Source: Sinorhizobium sp. RAC02
GTDB lineage: Bacteria; Pseudomonadota; Alphaproteobacteria; Rhizobiales; Rhizobiaceae
Direction: 5' to 3'
DNA length: 64,000 bases
Assembly: GCF_001713395.1 (NCBI RefSeq)
Contig: NZ_CP016450.1
Location: 2,676,001-2,740,000, forward strand
The notes under the pieces: model-generated
The model's database searches: none
What the model was told of the DNA's origin: nothing
The model's input: only the letters and a program-made list of their open reading frames with translations
In this document: positions 8,978-17,700 of the stretch, piece by piece
Numbering within the stretch: position 1 is the first letter of the stretch
How the letters are laid out: each line of letters begins with the position of its first letter
Position numbers and translations under genes: made by a program

Positions 8978-9751
8978 TCAAATACGGGCGCCGCCCGTGG
9001 CGTCGATCATTTGCCCCGTGGTCCAGCGGGCCTCGTTCGACGCGATGAACGCGACCACGTCGGCAATATCCGCGGCCGTGCCGACACGCGAGAAGACCGA
9101 CATCGCTTCTGCGCCCGCGCGCGCCTCCGGCTGCGCCAGCCACTCCGCATTCATGTCGGTGTCGGTAACACCCGGCATGACCGCATTGACCGTGATGCCG
9201 CGACGACCGAAGTCCGGTGCCAGCGCCAGTGTCAGCGTTTCAAGCGCACCCTTCGATGCTGCGTAGGCCGGATGGCTCGGCGCGGCAATGCGCGTGAAAC
9301 CCGTCGAGATATTGATGATCCGTCCATTGTCGCGAATATGATCGGCGGCGGCCTGGATCAGGAAAAACGGCGCCTTGAAGTTGATCGTCATCGTTTCGTC
9401 GAAGAAAGACTCGCTGGTTTGAGCCAGAGAGAACGCCTGGGCGATACCGGCATTGTTGACGAGAACATCCAGGCCAGGCTCGCCGGTCGCTGCAACCGCT
9501 GCAGCCTTGAACTGGTCCCACAGGCTGTCTGCGGCCTCCTTGCCCTTGCTCAAGTCCGCTTTGATCGCGACGCCCTTTGCTCCGAGAGCCTCGATCTCGC
9601 GGATGGTCGCTTCCGCGGCATCGGCGTTGCTGCCGTAGTGCACGCCAATGAGGGCCGCACCCTCCTTCGCGAAGGCAAGCGCGATAGCGCGACCGATACC
9701 GCGCGATCCTCCGGTCACAAGCGCTGTTTTATTCGACAGTTTTCCAGACAT
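8978..9751 (-). CDS. SDR family oxidoreductase
   Basis: This is a short-chain dehydrogenase/reductase of about 257 residues. The cofactor-binding motif TGGSRGIG, the structural NNAG and the catalytic YAASK (Tyr and Lys) are all visible, with the catalytic Ser in INISTGF. The substrate is unknown. The start MSGKLSNKT is preferred over an ATG four codons upstream because GGAGCG is well spaced for it. It is divergent from a TetR gene with shared operator-like repeats between them, so it is probably the regulator's target. The pair interrupts an otherwise core nudC-pheA neighbourhood. Confidence 0.88.
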   Translation of the reverse strand: MSGKLSNKTALVTGGSRGIGRAIALAFAKEGAALIGVHYGSNADAAEATIREIEALGAKGVAIKADLSKGKEAADSLWDQFKAAAVAATGEPGLDVLVNNAGIAQAFSLAQTSESFFDETMTINFKAPFFLIQAAADHIRDNGRIINISTGFTRIAAPSHPAYAASKGALETLTLALAPDFGRRGITVNAVMPGVTDTDMNAEWLAQPEARAGAEAMSVFSRVGTAADIADVVAFIASNEARWTTGQMIDATGGARI

Positions 9752-9772
9752 CGTCCGCTCCATTGCTATTTT

Positions 9773-9837
9773 TATAATGATCGATACAATAAATACCGAA
9801 AAGAGCCTGTCAAGGATTATTATAGTGATCGATATAA
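9773..9837. promoter_or_regulatory. Twin operator-like repeats between SDR and tetR
   Basis: TATAATGATCGATACAA at the left end and TATAGTGATCGATATAA at the right end match at 15 of 17 positions and are 48 bases apart in direct orientation. Both contain an ATCGAT core and lie in a short AT-rich divergent spacer. They are probably the binding sites of the adjacent TetR protein. The second copy contains the proposed GTG start of the regulator. Confidence 0.6.
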
Positions 9838-10478
9838 AAGAAGATGCGCCTGCGCGAAAACGCGGCAGACCACGGCTACTGGACCGGGATGTCGGGCTTG
9901 ATGTCGCGGCGCGGCTGTTTTGGGAACATGGCTACGAGGGAACCTCGATCGCGGACCTGACCAAGGCCATGGGGATCACGCCCCCTTCCCTCTACGCCAC
10001 GTTCGGCTCGAAGGAAGAGCTCTACAGGCAAGCGCTCGACCACTGTATCGAGCGGGAAAGCAAGTGCCGGGGCGAGGCGCTACAGACCGAGCCAACGGCC
10101 TACGAGGCGATCGCATTTTACCTTCACGACGTCGTGCAGGGCATTACCCAGCCGGACAAGCCGCGTGGCTGCATTGTGTCCACCGCTGTCCTTCAACATT
10201 CGGAGGAAAGCGAGTCTGTCGCCCAAGACGTCGCCGCGCGCCGTGAAGTTGCGATGCAGGCTATCAAAACACGCCTTGACCGCGCTGTCAGCGAAGGCGA
10301 GCTCCCGACCGATACCGACACTGATGCGCTCGCGCGTTTCTATATGGCGGTCGTGCAGGGCATGTCGGCACAGGCTTACGACGGAGCATGCCGGGAAAAA
10401 CTGAAACAACTGGCAGACATCGCATTGTCAGCGTGGCCCGAGGACCCGGCCTATCGAAAGCCGAAGCCGGAGGCATAG
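9825..10478 (+). CDS. TetR/AcrR family transcriptional regulator
   Basis: This is a TetR-family repressor of about 217 residues. The N-terminal helix-turn-helix is clear ([20 protein letters not shown], then [20 protein letters not shown]), preceded by a basic RKRGRPR tail. The C-terminal ligand domain is not diagnostic. The GTG start is supported by AAGGA 8 bases upstream; an ATG 16 codons further upstream is possible but lacks a good ribosome site. It is divergent from the SDR gene and probably controls both. Confidence 0.85.
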   Translation: MIDIKEDAPARKRGRPRLLDRDVGLDVAARLFWEHGYEGTSIADLTKAMGITPPSLYATFGSKEELYRQALDHCIERESKCRGEALQTEPTAYEAIAFYLHDVVQGITQPDKPRGCIVSTAVLQHSEESESVAQDVAARREVAMQAIKTRLDRAVSEGELPTDTDTDALARFYMAVVQGMSAQAYDGACREKLKQLADIALSAWPEDPAYRKPKPEA

Positions 10479-10545
10479 GCCCTGCCGGGACGGGCGCATG
10501 CCCGTCACGCCACGACGCAAGACAATACCGAGGGTAAAACCCGTC

Positions 10546-11397
10546 CTAAAACGCGCTGCGCATCGGATGGGCACGGTAGGTGCCGAGGATGCGGACCTTC
10601 TCCGAGAAGAAGCGCAATTCTTCGAGCGCCCGGCGGACATGCGGCTCGTCCGGATGTCCTTCGATATCGGCATAGAACTGCGTCGCGGTGAACTTGCCGT
10701 CGATCTGGTAGCTTTCCAGCTTCGTCATGTTGATGCCATTGGTGGCGAAACCGCCCAGCGCCTTGTAAAGCGCGGCCGGAATGTTGCGCACATTGAAGAC
10801 GAAGGTGGTGACGACGATGTCCTCGCCACCCTGCTCGGCCTGCTTCTCGTCACGCGACAGCACCACGAAGCGGGTAACGTTGCTTTCCGTGTCCTCGACG
10901 TTCTCGGCGATGATCGACAGGCCGTAGAGATCGGCCGCGAGCCGCGGGGCAAGGGCCGCCATGGAGCGGTCGCCGGTTTCCGACACGAGTTTTGCCGCAC
11001 CTGCCGTATCGCCGGCGATCACCGGCTTCCAGCCGTTGAGACGAACAATCTTGCGGCACTGGCCGAGCGCATGAATATGGCTGTGCACGGTGCGGACCTC
11101 GTCCTTCGTGACACCCGGCAGCACCATGAGCTGGAAGCGGATCGGCATGAAATATTCGCCGACGATGTGGAGGCGCGATTCCGGCAGCAGATGGTGGATG
11201 TCGGCGACGCGGCCGGCGATCGTGTTCTCGATCGGGATCATCCCGAGATCGGCATCGCCATTCTCGACGGCGAGGAAGGCATCCTCGAAGGTCTGGCACG
11301 GCAGCGGCTCCATGGTCGGGAACATGTCGCGGCAGGCCATGTCAGAATTGGCGCCGTACTCGCCCTGGAAGGCGATCTTGTTGGTTTTCATGATCAT
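10546..11397 (-). CDS. pheA: Prephenate dehydratase
   Basis: The enzyme converts prephenate to phenylpyruvate in phenylalanine synthesis and is feedback inhibited by Phe. It is a monofunctional form of about 283 residues without a chorismate mutase domain; a separate chorismate mutase lies near 57.5 kb. The catalytic domain starts IAFQGEYGANSDMA and includes IPIENTIAGRV and the TRF motif in NVTRFVVLS. The C-terminal ACT domain carries the Phe-binding ESYQ segment. MIMKTNK or MKTNK may be the true start. It follows kdsB by 16 bases, so the two are co-transcribed. Confidence 0.95.
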   Translation of the reverse strand: MIMKTNKIAFQGEYGANSDMACRDMFPTMEPLPCQTFEDAFLAVENGDADLGMIPIENTIAGRVADIHHLLPESRLHIVGEYFMPIRFQLMVLPGVTKDEVRTVHSHIHALGQCRKIVRLNGWKPVIAGDTAGAAKLVSETGDRSMAALAPRLAADLYGLSIIAENVEDTESNVTRFVVLSRDEKQAEQGGEDIVVTTFVFNVRNIPAALYKALGGFATNGINMTKLESYQIDGKFTATQFYADIEGHPDEPHVRRALEELRFFSEKVRILGTYRAHPMRSAF

Positions 11398-11413
11398 GGC
11401 AGGAGAATCCGTA

Positions 11414-12169
11414 TCAAACAGGGTGGGCCGCGAGCATCGCGCGGGCCTTTTCGAGGTCGGCGGGAGTATCGACACCGAGCGGAACGGTGTCAACGATCTC
11501 CGCGTCGATGCGCATGCCGGCTTCGAGCGCCCGCAACTGTTCCAGCGATTCCCGCTTTTCCAGCGTCGAGGGTTTAAGCGCGACGAAGGCTTCGAGCGCC
11601 TTGCGGCGATACGCGTAGAGGCCGATGTGGTGATAGAGCGGGCCTTTGCCGTAGGGCGCCGTCGCGCGCGTAAAATAAAGCGCGCGCAGACGGCTCTCGC
11701 TGAGCGGCGAACCGACGATCTTCACCACGTTGGGATTGGTCTTCTCTTCCTCGTCGCGAATTTCGGTGGTCAGCGTTGCGATGTCGGTCGCGGCATTCTC
11801 CAGCGGGCGAAGGGCGGCACGGATCGTTTCCGGATCGATGGTCGGCAGGTCACCCTGCACGTTGATGATGAACTCGGCGCGGCCCTCAGGGTCGCTCTTC
11901 GTCAGCGCCTCGTGAATACGGTCGGAGCCGGACTGGTGATCCACGCGGGTCATCACCGCCTCGAAGCCGGCCGCCACGACCGCGTCAAAAATATCCGTAT
12001 GATCGACGGCAAGGACGATCCGCCCGACCTCGGCAGCCGCAGCCCGGCGCGCCACCTGGACGATCATCGGCAGGCCGGCAATATCGGCGAGCGGCTTGCC
12101 GGGAAGACGGGTCGAAGCCATGCGCGCCGGAATGAGCACGAGGGTCTTGTCAAAATTGGCGGGATTCAT
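11414..12169 (-). CDS. kdsB: 3-deoxy-manno-octulosonate cytidylyltransferase
   Basis: KdsB (CMP-Kdo synthetase) activates Kdo with CTP for attachment to lipid A. The 251-residue protein shows the nucleotide-binding [16 protein letters not shown], then DHQSGSDRI and [14 protein letters not shown], all characteristic. The frame is open 36 codons upstream, but similarity starts at [17 protein letters not shown]. It heads a two-gene kdsB-pheA unit. It is distinct from the NeuA-type cytidylyltransferase in the nonulosonate locus, which carries the PARGGSKGLPRKN motif instead. Confidence 0.96.
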   Translation of the reverse strand: MNPANFDKTLVLIPARMASTRLPGKPLADIAGLPMIVQVARRAAAAEVGRIVLAVDHTDIFDAVVAAGFEAVMTRVDHQSGSDRIHEALTKSDPEGRAEFIINVQGDLPTIDPETIRAALRPLENAATDIATLTTEIRDEEEKTNPNVVKIVGSPLSESRLRALYFTRATAPYGKGPLYHHIGLYAYRRKALEAFVALKPSTLEKRESLEQLRALEAGMRIDAEIVDTVPLGVDTPADLEKARAMLAAHPV

Positions 12170-12320
12170 CTCAGGCCCTTCAAAACCCCCGGGAAAAGTG
12201 TCAAAACGTCTCAGTGCGGGGGCTACAATCACTGTTGCAACGAAGCAGCAAAAGACATAGGTTCCGCGCGATTTCAAGACTGGCCGGCGTATGTCCGCCG
12301 GTCCCTAGGGGAGCGTTTGG

Positions 12321-13076
12321 ATGAACTCTTATGTGAACATGGGCGTAGGTGCCCTATTGGGCACCGTCTTCGTACTGATGTCCGTGTCGATCGCTTCTGA
12401 AGGCATTTTCCATTCGGGCCATCCCGAGAAGGAAGGTTTCGCGATCGTTGCCGAGGAAACTGGCGGCGAAGCAGCCGGTGGCGAAGCTCCCGCAGCTGTT
12501 CCGATCGCAACCCTGCTGGCCACTGCCGATGCCGGCGCCGGCGAAACGGTCTTCAAGAAATGTGCGAGCTGTCACACCCCAGAGAAGGGCGGCCCGAACA
12601 AGGTCGGACCCGGTCTCTGGGACATCGTGAACCGCCCGATCGCCTCGCATGAGGGCTTCAGCTATTCCGCCGGCATGACCACCTTCTCCGAAGGCCACAA
12701 GGTGCTGTGGGACTACGACCATCTGAACTTCTTCCTCGAAGCGCCGAAGAAGCACGTTCCGGGCACCGCCATGGGCTTCGCCGGTCTGAAGAAGAACGAC
12801 GAACGCGCCAACCTGATCGCCTATCTGCGCACGCTTTCCGACAATCCGGTGGCGCTGCCGACCGCATCGAACGAAGGTGCAGCGGCAACGACCGAAGGCG
12901 GCGCGACCGCTACCGAGGGTGCGGCTCCGGCTGACGGCGGCGCGGCCGCGACGACGACCGAAGGTGCAACGACCCCGGCAGAGGGTGGCGCTGCGGCCAC
13001 CACGACCGAGGGCTCCACCCCGGCCGAAGGCGGCACGACGCACGGCACCACGACCGAACAGCCGGCTGCTCAGTAA
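12321..13076 (+). CDS. Membrane-anchored c-type cytochrome (CycM-like)
   Basis: This is an electron carrier tethered to the inner membrane, of the CycM/cytochrome c-y type that feeds haem-copper oxidases. Residues about 7-28 form an uncleaved hydrophobic anchor; the haem site is CASCH (Cys81, Cys84, His85) and the likely distal ligand is Met151 in PGTAMGF. Residues from about 182 onward are a low-complexity tail rich in Ala, Thr, Glu and Gly, with a repeat unit like [10 protein letters not shown]. The usual family length is near 185, so the tail is extra. AGGGGAG lies upstream of the ATG, and a strong terminator follows. Confidence 0.9.
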   Translation: MNSYVNMGVGALLGTVFVLMSVSIASEGIFHSGHPEKEGFAIVAEETGGEAAGGEAPAAVPIATLLATADAGAGETVFKKCASCHTPEKGGPNKVGPGLWDIVNRPIASHEGFSYSAGMTTFSEGHKVLWDYDHLNFFLEAPKKHVPGTAMGFAGLKKNDERANLIAYLRTLSDNPVALPTASNEGAAATTEGGATATEGAAPADGGAAATTTEGATTPAEGGAAATTTEGSTPAEGGTTHGTTTEQPAAQ

Positions 13077-13102
13077 AAAGCCAGCGGCAAGACAGACAAA
13101 CA

Positions 13103-13129
13103 AAACCCGGCCTTCGCGCCGGGTTTTTT
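13103..13129 (+). terminator. Rho-independent terminator after cytochrome c gene
   Basis: An ACCCGGC / GCCGGGT stem with a short loop is followed by a run of T residues, 26 bases after the cytochrome stop codon. This is a textbook intrinsic terminator. Confidence 0.9.
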
Positions 13130-13140
13130 GTTGTTGGAAG

Positions 13141-13214
13141 CGCCCTCATCCGCCTGCTGCCAGCGTCTCCCCGCTGGGGAGAAGGTGGCCCATAGGGCCG
13201 GATGGAGGCGGTAG
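13141..13214. repeat. RIME-like mosaic intergenic repeat, copy 1
   Basis: The sequence has a CCCTCATCC left edge, the hairpin TCTCCCCGCTGGGGAGA in the middle and GGTGGCCC...GGGCCGGATGGAGG to the right. Parts recur at 22.34 and 22.43 kb in this window. It resembles the mosaic palindromic elements (RIME-type) of rhizobial intergenic regions; the family name is from memory. Confidence 0.7.
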
Positions 13215-13277
13215 CCACGAATCGTCGTTCGTCAGCCGTAGAGATCTGGCTTCCGCACCATATGCATGCCTACCGTT

Positions 13278-14222
13278 TCAGCCGAGCAACCAGGCCCAGA
13301 AGGAGACGGTGAAGACGCCGAGCGCCGTCGTCATGGTGATCGTCGAGGAGGCGAGCGCGTGACCGACGCCGAAATGGTTGGCGAGCAGCCAGGCGTTGAC
13401 GCCTGTCGGCACGGAGGAAGTCAGCACCATCGCGGCTGTCCATTCCGGGCTGAGGCCAAGCAGGCGGCAGGCGACATAGACGGAGCCGGGCAGCACGACG
13501 AGCTTAAGGGAGGTCATCGCCAGCGCGATGCCGGCATTGCCGCCGACCTTGTACTTGTTGAGCGCCATGCCGATGGAAACGAGGGCCGCCGGTGCCGCCA
13601 TCGCCGCCAGCTGGTCGACCACCACCTTCACCGGGCCTGTCAGCGGCACGCCGCCCACATGGAACAGCGCACCGGCGGCGAGGCCGGTCACCAGCGGATT
13701 GCGCACGAGGCTCTTGCCGATGCCGAGCAGAAGGGCTGCGAAACTCTGCGGCGCGCGCGTGCCTTCCTTCCGCTCCGCCCTCTCCATGAGAATGGTGCCG
13801 GCAATCATCATGACCGGCAGATGCACCGAAAGCAGCACCGAGATCGCCACCAGCCCTTCGTCGCCGACGATGCGCGCGACGAGCGGCAGGCCGATGAAGA
13901 CGGTGTTGGCGAAGGCCGAGGAAACGCCGGCAAGAACTCCGATGCGCCGGTCGCGCTTGAAGCCGAGCGTCGCTACGAGATGCGCCACCGTCCAGGTGAC
14001 GGCGACGCCGCCGAAATACGCGATCCAGATGCGCAGCGGCGATTCGCCGGCAAAATCCGCTTCCGCGATGGTGCGAAACAGCAGCAGCGGAACGGCGACC
14101 CGGAAGACGAACTCGCCGAGCCCCTCGCCCAGTTCCTCCCGAAGATAACCGGTGCGCACCAGCACCCAGCCGATCAGGATCAGCGCGAAGACAGGCAAAA
14201 CGTTGAGAGCGACATCCGACAT
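13278..14222 (-). CDS. AEC family transporter (auxin efflux carrier-like)
   Basis: This is an inner-membrane carrier of the auxin efflux carrier (AEC) family, about 314 residues and about ten hydrophobic helices. Family features are the N-terminal VFALILIGWVLVRTGYL, the central GVSSAFANTVFIGLPL with its conserved Asn-Gly/Pro break, and the C-terminal VLTSSVPTGVNAWLLA. Members export small organic acids such as malate or malonate; this substrate is not predictable. It stands alone and is divergent from the alpha-2-macroglobulin gene. Confidence 0.88.
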   Translation of the reverse strand: MSDVALNVLPVFALILIGWVLVRTGYLREELGEGLGEFVFRVAVPLLLFRTIAEADFAGESPLRIWIAYFGGVAVTWTVAHLVATLGFKRDRRIGVLAGVSSAFANTVFIGLPLVARIVGDEGLVAISVLLSVHLPVMMIAGTILMERAERKEGTRAPQSFAALLLGIGKSLVRNPLVTGLAAGALFHVGGVPLTGPVKVVVDQLAAMAAPAALVSIGMALNKYKVGGNAGIALAMTSLKLVVLPGSVYVACRLLGLSPEWTAAMVLTSSVPTGVNAWLLANHFGVGHALASSTITMTTALGVFTVSFWAWLLG

Positions 14223-14736
14223 GAAACCGTCCCGGAGGAGAATGGAAGGACGGCAGGTGAACCGTCTAAAGGGCGGGTTTCATCGGTAGAGCAATCACCG
14301 GGAGGGGTCCAGCACGAGATGCTTGGCAAAGGCCGGAAATGAAAAAAGCGAGGGCCGAACCCCCGCTTCCTCATCCCGGCTTGGCCAGGGAAGTGTTTCG
14401 CTCAGTGCCAGTACATCCGTGGTCACTGCGTTTGCCGAAACACGACTTTCGTGTCTGACGAGGTTTCTAGCGAGCCGCTGTTACAGCGGTATGACACGAG
14501 AACGCTCGTTGATGGAGTGAAGTCTGCGCGCATATGGTTAACAAAAGGTTAACAGACGCGCTTCTGAAATTTTCTGCGTTTCCGGCGATTGAACGGCGAG
14601 GCTGAAACGTCTTCCACCTGGTTCCATGCGCCACCCCGTTCCGACCTCCCCGACAATGGCGTCTTTCGATTGACAAGCCGATCCGGGGTCTGGACAGTGG
14701 GGGCAGCAAAGAGACGGGCAGCGTTAGGAGGACTTG
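14223..14736. other. Divergent intergenic region, no gene seen
   Basis: About 510 bases separate the AEC transporter from the alpha-2-macroglobulin gene. I see no supported coding sequence. It contains a short hairpin (CCGCTG TTA CAGCGG near 14474) and a CtrA-like site, listed separately. An unannotated small RNA cannot be excluded. Confidence 0.5.
14538..14553 (+). promoter_or_regulatory. CtrA-like binding site
   Basis: TTAACAAAAGGTTAAC fits the full alphaproteobacterial CtrA consensus TTAA-N7-TTAAC exactly. It is about 180 bases upstream of the alpha-2-macroglobulin start. Similar TTAAC-rich motifs are common in rhizobial intergenic DNA, so function is not assured. Confidence 0.45.
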
Positions 14737-17700
14737 ATGTCTATGCGCGCAATCTTCGGTTTCTCGGCACTTCTTCTGGCGGCTGTCGCTTCACCTCCCC
14801 TTCCCGCCCATGCCGAAGAGACGCGCACCGTCGTAACGACGGAAAACAGCGACTATTTCGGCTTCGACCTGCGCACCGTGCAGGACGTGACGCTCGACCA
14901 GTGCAAGACCGACTGCGTCGATGACCTGTCCTGCCGCGCCTTTACCTATAATCCCAAGGTGAAGTGGTGCTTCCTGAAGAGCGACTTCAACCAGCTCAAC
15001 CATTTCCAGGGCGCGATCGCCGGCAAGATCATCAAGGCTGACAATGCCGCCGATATCGGCGCGCCGCCGGCCATGCCCTTCATCAGCGACTACATGATGA
15101 GTGATGCCCGCACCTTCCGCGACGGCCTGGCGCTTGCAACCGAGCATACCGGCCAGGGCGCGGAAAGCCTCGGCTCGCTTGGCCGAATCGAATCCGCTTC
15201 CAGCCGCTTCGACCAGGCGCTCATCGCCTACAAGGGCGCGCTCTCGCTTGCGCCGGACGATTATTATCTCTGGATCGAAACGGCCGAATCCATGGGCCGC
15301 GCCGTCAGCAACAGCTATCTCGCCGGCCAGGGCGCGCTTGCGGCGATCAACGCCTACCAGCTGTCGCGCACCACGGAGACGCGGGCGCGGGCGCTCGCCG
15401 TGCTCGCCGATACGCTCGACAAATCGGGCAATTACCGCGCCGGTATCAACGCCTACAAGGCGAGCCTGGAGCTGAAGGACGATGTCGCGGTCCGTTCGGC
15501 CTATCTTGGTCTGCGCGCCCGCCAGGGCTTCCGCATTGTCAATCACACGATCGATTCCGACAGCGCGACGCCGCGCGCCTGCGTCGAATTCTCCGAGCCG
15601 CTCGTTAAGTCGGGTGCCGACTACGCCTCCTTCGTCACGCTGGATGGCGCGGCGCCCAAAGCAGTCGAGGCCAAGGACCGGCAGATCTGCGTCGAGGGGC
15701 TGAACCACGGCCAGCGCTACAAGATCGCCTTCCGCCCCGGCCTGCCGTCCGCGGTCGACGAGCCGCTGGAATCCATGGTCGATCTCGACATCTACGTGCA
15801 GGACCGCACCGCCACCGTGCGCTTCACCGGTGACGGCTTCGTGCTGCCCGGCAGCGTGCGCCGCGGCATTCCGATCGTCTCGGTCAACACCGACAGCGCC
15901 GACCTAAAACTCTACCGCGTCGGTGATCGCGCGATCGCCGGGCTTCTCGCCGACAGCCGGTTCCTGACCCAGCTCGACGGCTACTCCGCCGAGCGCATCG
16001 AAAGCCAGAACGGCCAGCTCGTCTGGCAGGGCAAGATCGAAATTTCGCCGGAACTCAACAAGGACGTCGTCACCAGCTTCCCGGTCGACGAGGCACTGCC
16101 GGAGCGCAAGCCCGGCGTCTATGTGCTGACCGCCGCCGCCTCGAACGGCCGCAGCAACGAATGGGACGCGAAGGCGACGCAATGGTTCGTCGTCTCGGAT
16201 GTCGGCCTCACCACCTATGCCGGCACGGACGGCCTCAACGTCTTCGCCCGCTCGCTCGATAGCGCAGCACCGCTCGAAGGCGTCGACCTCCAGCTGATTG
16301 CCACCAACAACGAAGTGCTCGGCACCGCGACGACCGATGCGGAGGGTCGCGCGACCTTCACCGCCGGCCTGATGCGCGGCACCGCCGCCATGACGCCCGC
16401 CGTCATCCTCGCCAAGAAGGGCGAATCCGACTTCGTCTTCCTCGACATGACACGCGCCGGCTTCGACCTTTCCGACCGTGGTGTCACCGGTCGCCCGGCA
16501 CCCGGCGCCATCGACGTGCTCGCCTGGACCGAACGCGGTATCTACCGCGCCGGCGAGACGGTGCATGCCACCGCACTCGCCCGTGACATCGAGGCGAATG
16601 CGGTCGAAAAACTGCCGCTCACCTTCGTCTTCAACCGGCCGGACGGCGTGGAAGACCGCCGCCTCGTCTCCGATGGCGCAGCCCTCGGCGGCCATGCCAT
16701 CGATCTGCCGCTGCAAGAAAACAGCATGCGCGGCACCTGGACGATGCAGATCTACACCGACCCGAAGGGCACGGCGATTGCCGAAAAAACCTTCCTCGTC
16801 GACGATTTCGTGCCGGACCGCATCGAATTCGACATGACGAGCACGGCGAAGGACATCGAAACCGGCGTGCCGGTCCCCGTTTCCGTCGAAGGCCGTTATC
16901 TCTACGGTGCACCGGGTGCGGGCCTTGAGATCGAGGGCGATGTCGCGCTGAAACCGACACGCGCGGACCCGGCCTTTCCGGAATATGTCTTCGGCCTGAC
17001 GGACGAGGAAGCGATCGAGGAAAGCACGACGCCGCTCGAAGGCCTCGATGTGCTCGACGACGAGGGCAAGACGACTTTCGACGTCACCGTCACCGATCTC
17101 CCCTCGACCACGCAGCGCCTCGAAGCGCTGGTGACGCTGCGCATGATGGAGGCCGGTGGCCGCGCCGTCGAACGCTCGCTGACGCTGCCCGTCAAGGCGA
17201 CCGGCCCGATGATCGGCGTGAAGCCGGAATTCAAGGGTGAACTCTCGGAAAACGGCATCGCGAACTTCCACGTCGTCGCTGTCGGCCCGGATGGTGCCAA
17301 ACTGGCCATGCAGGGCCTGCCCTGGAAGCTGCTTGCCGTCGAGCGGAATTATCAATGGTACCGCGACGGCAGCTCCTGGCGCTATGAGCCGGTGCTGTCG
17401 ACGCAGCAGGTCTCCAACGGCACCCTCGACGTCGCGTCGGATGGCGGCAAGATCTCCGTTCCCGTCACCTGGGGCCGTTACCGTCTCGAAGTCGAAAGCC
17501 CCGAACCGGATGGCCCGGCGACGAGCGTCGAGTTCGACGCGGGCTGGTATGTCGCCGCAACCTCTACGGAAACACCCGACGCGCTGGAGATCTCGCTCGA
17601 CAAGGAAAACTACGCGGTCGGTGACACGGCCAAGCTGAAGATCTCGCCGCGCCATGCCGGCCAGGTGCTGATCACCGTCGGCGCCGAAAGCCTGATCGCC

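Noticed and set aside
12865..13073. CRISPR-like or tandem repeat array
   Set aside because: The repeats are in-frame codons of the cytochrome tail and lack unique spacers of even length.
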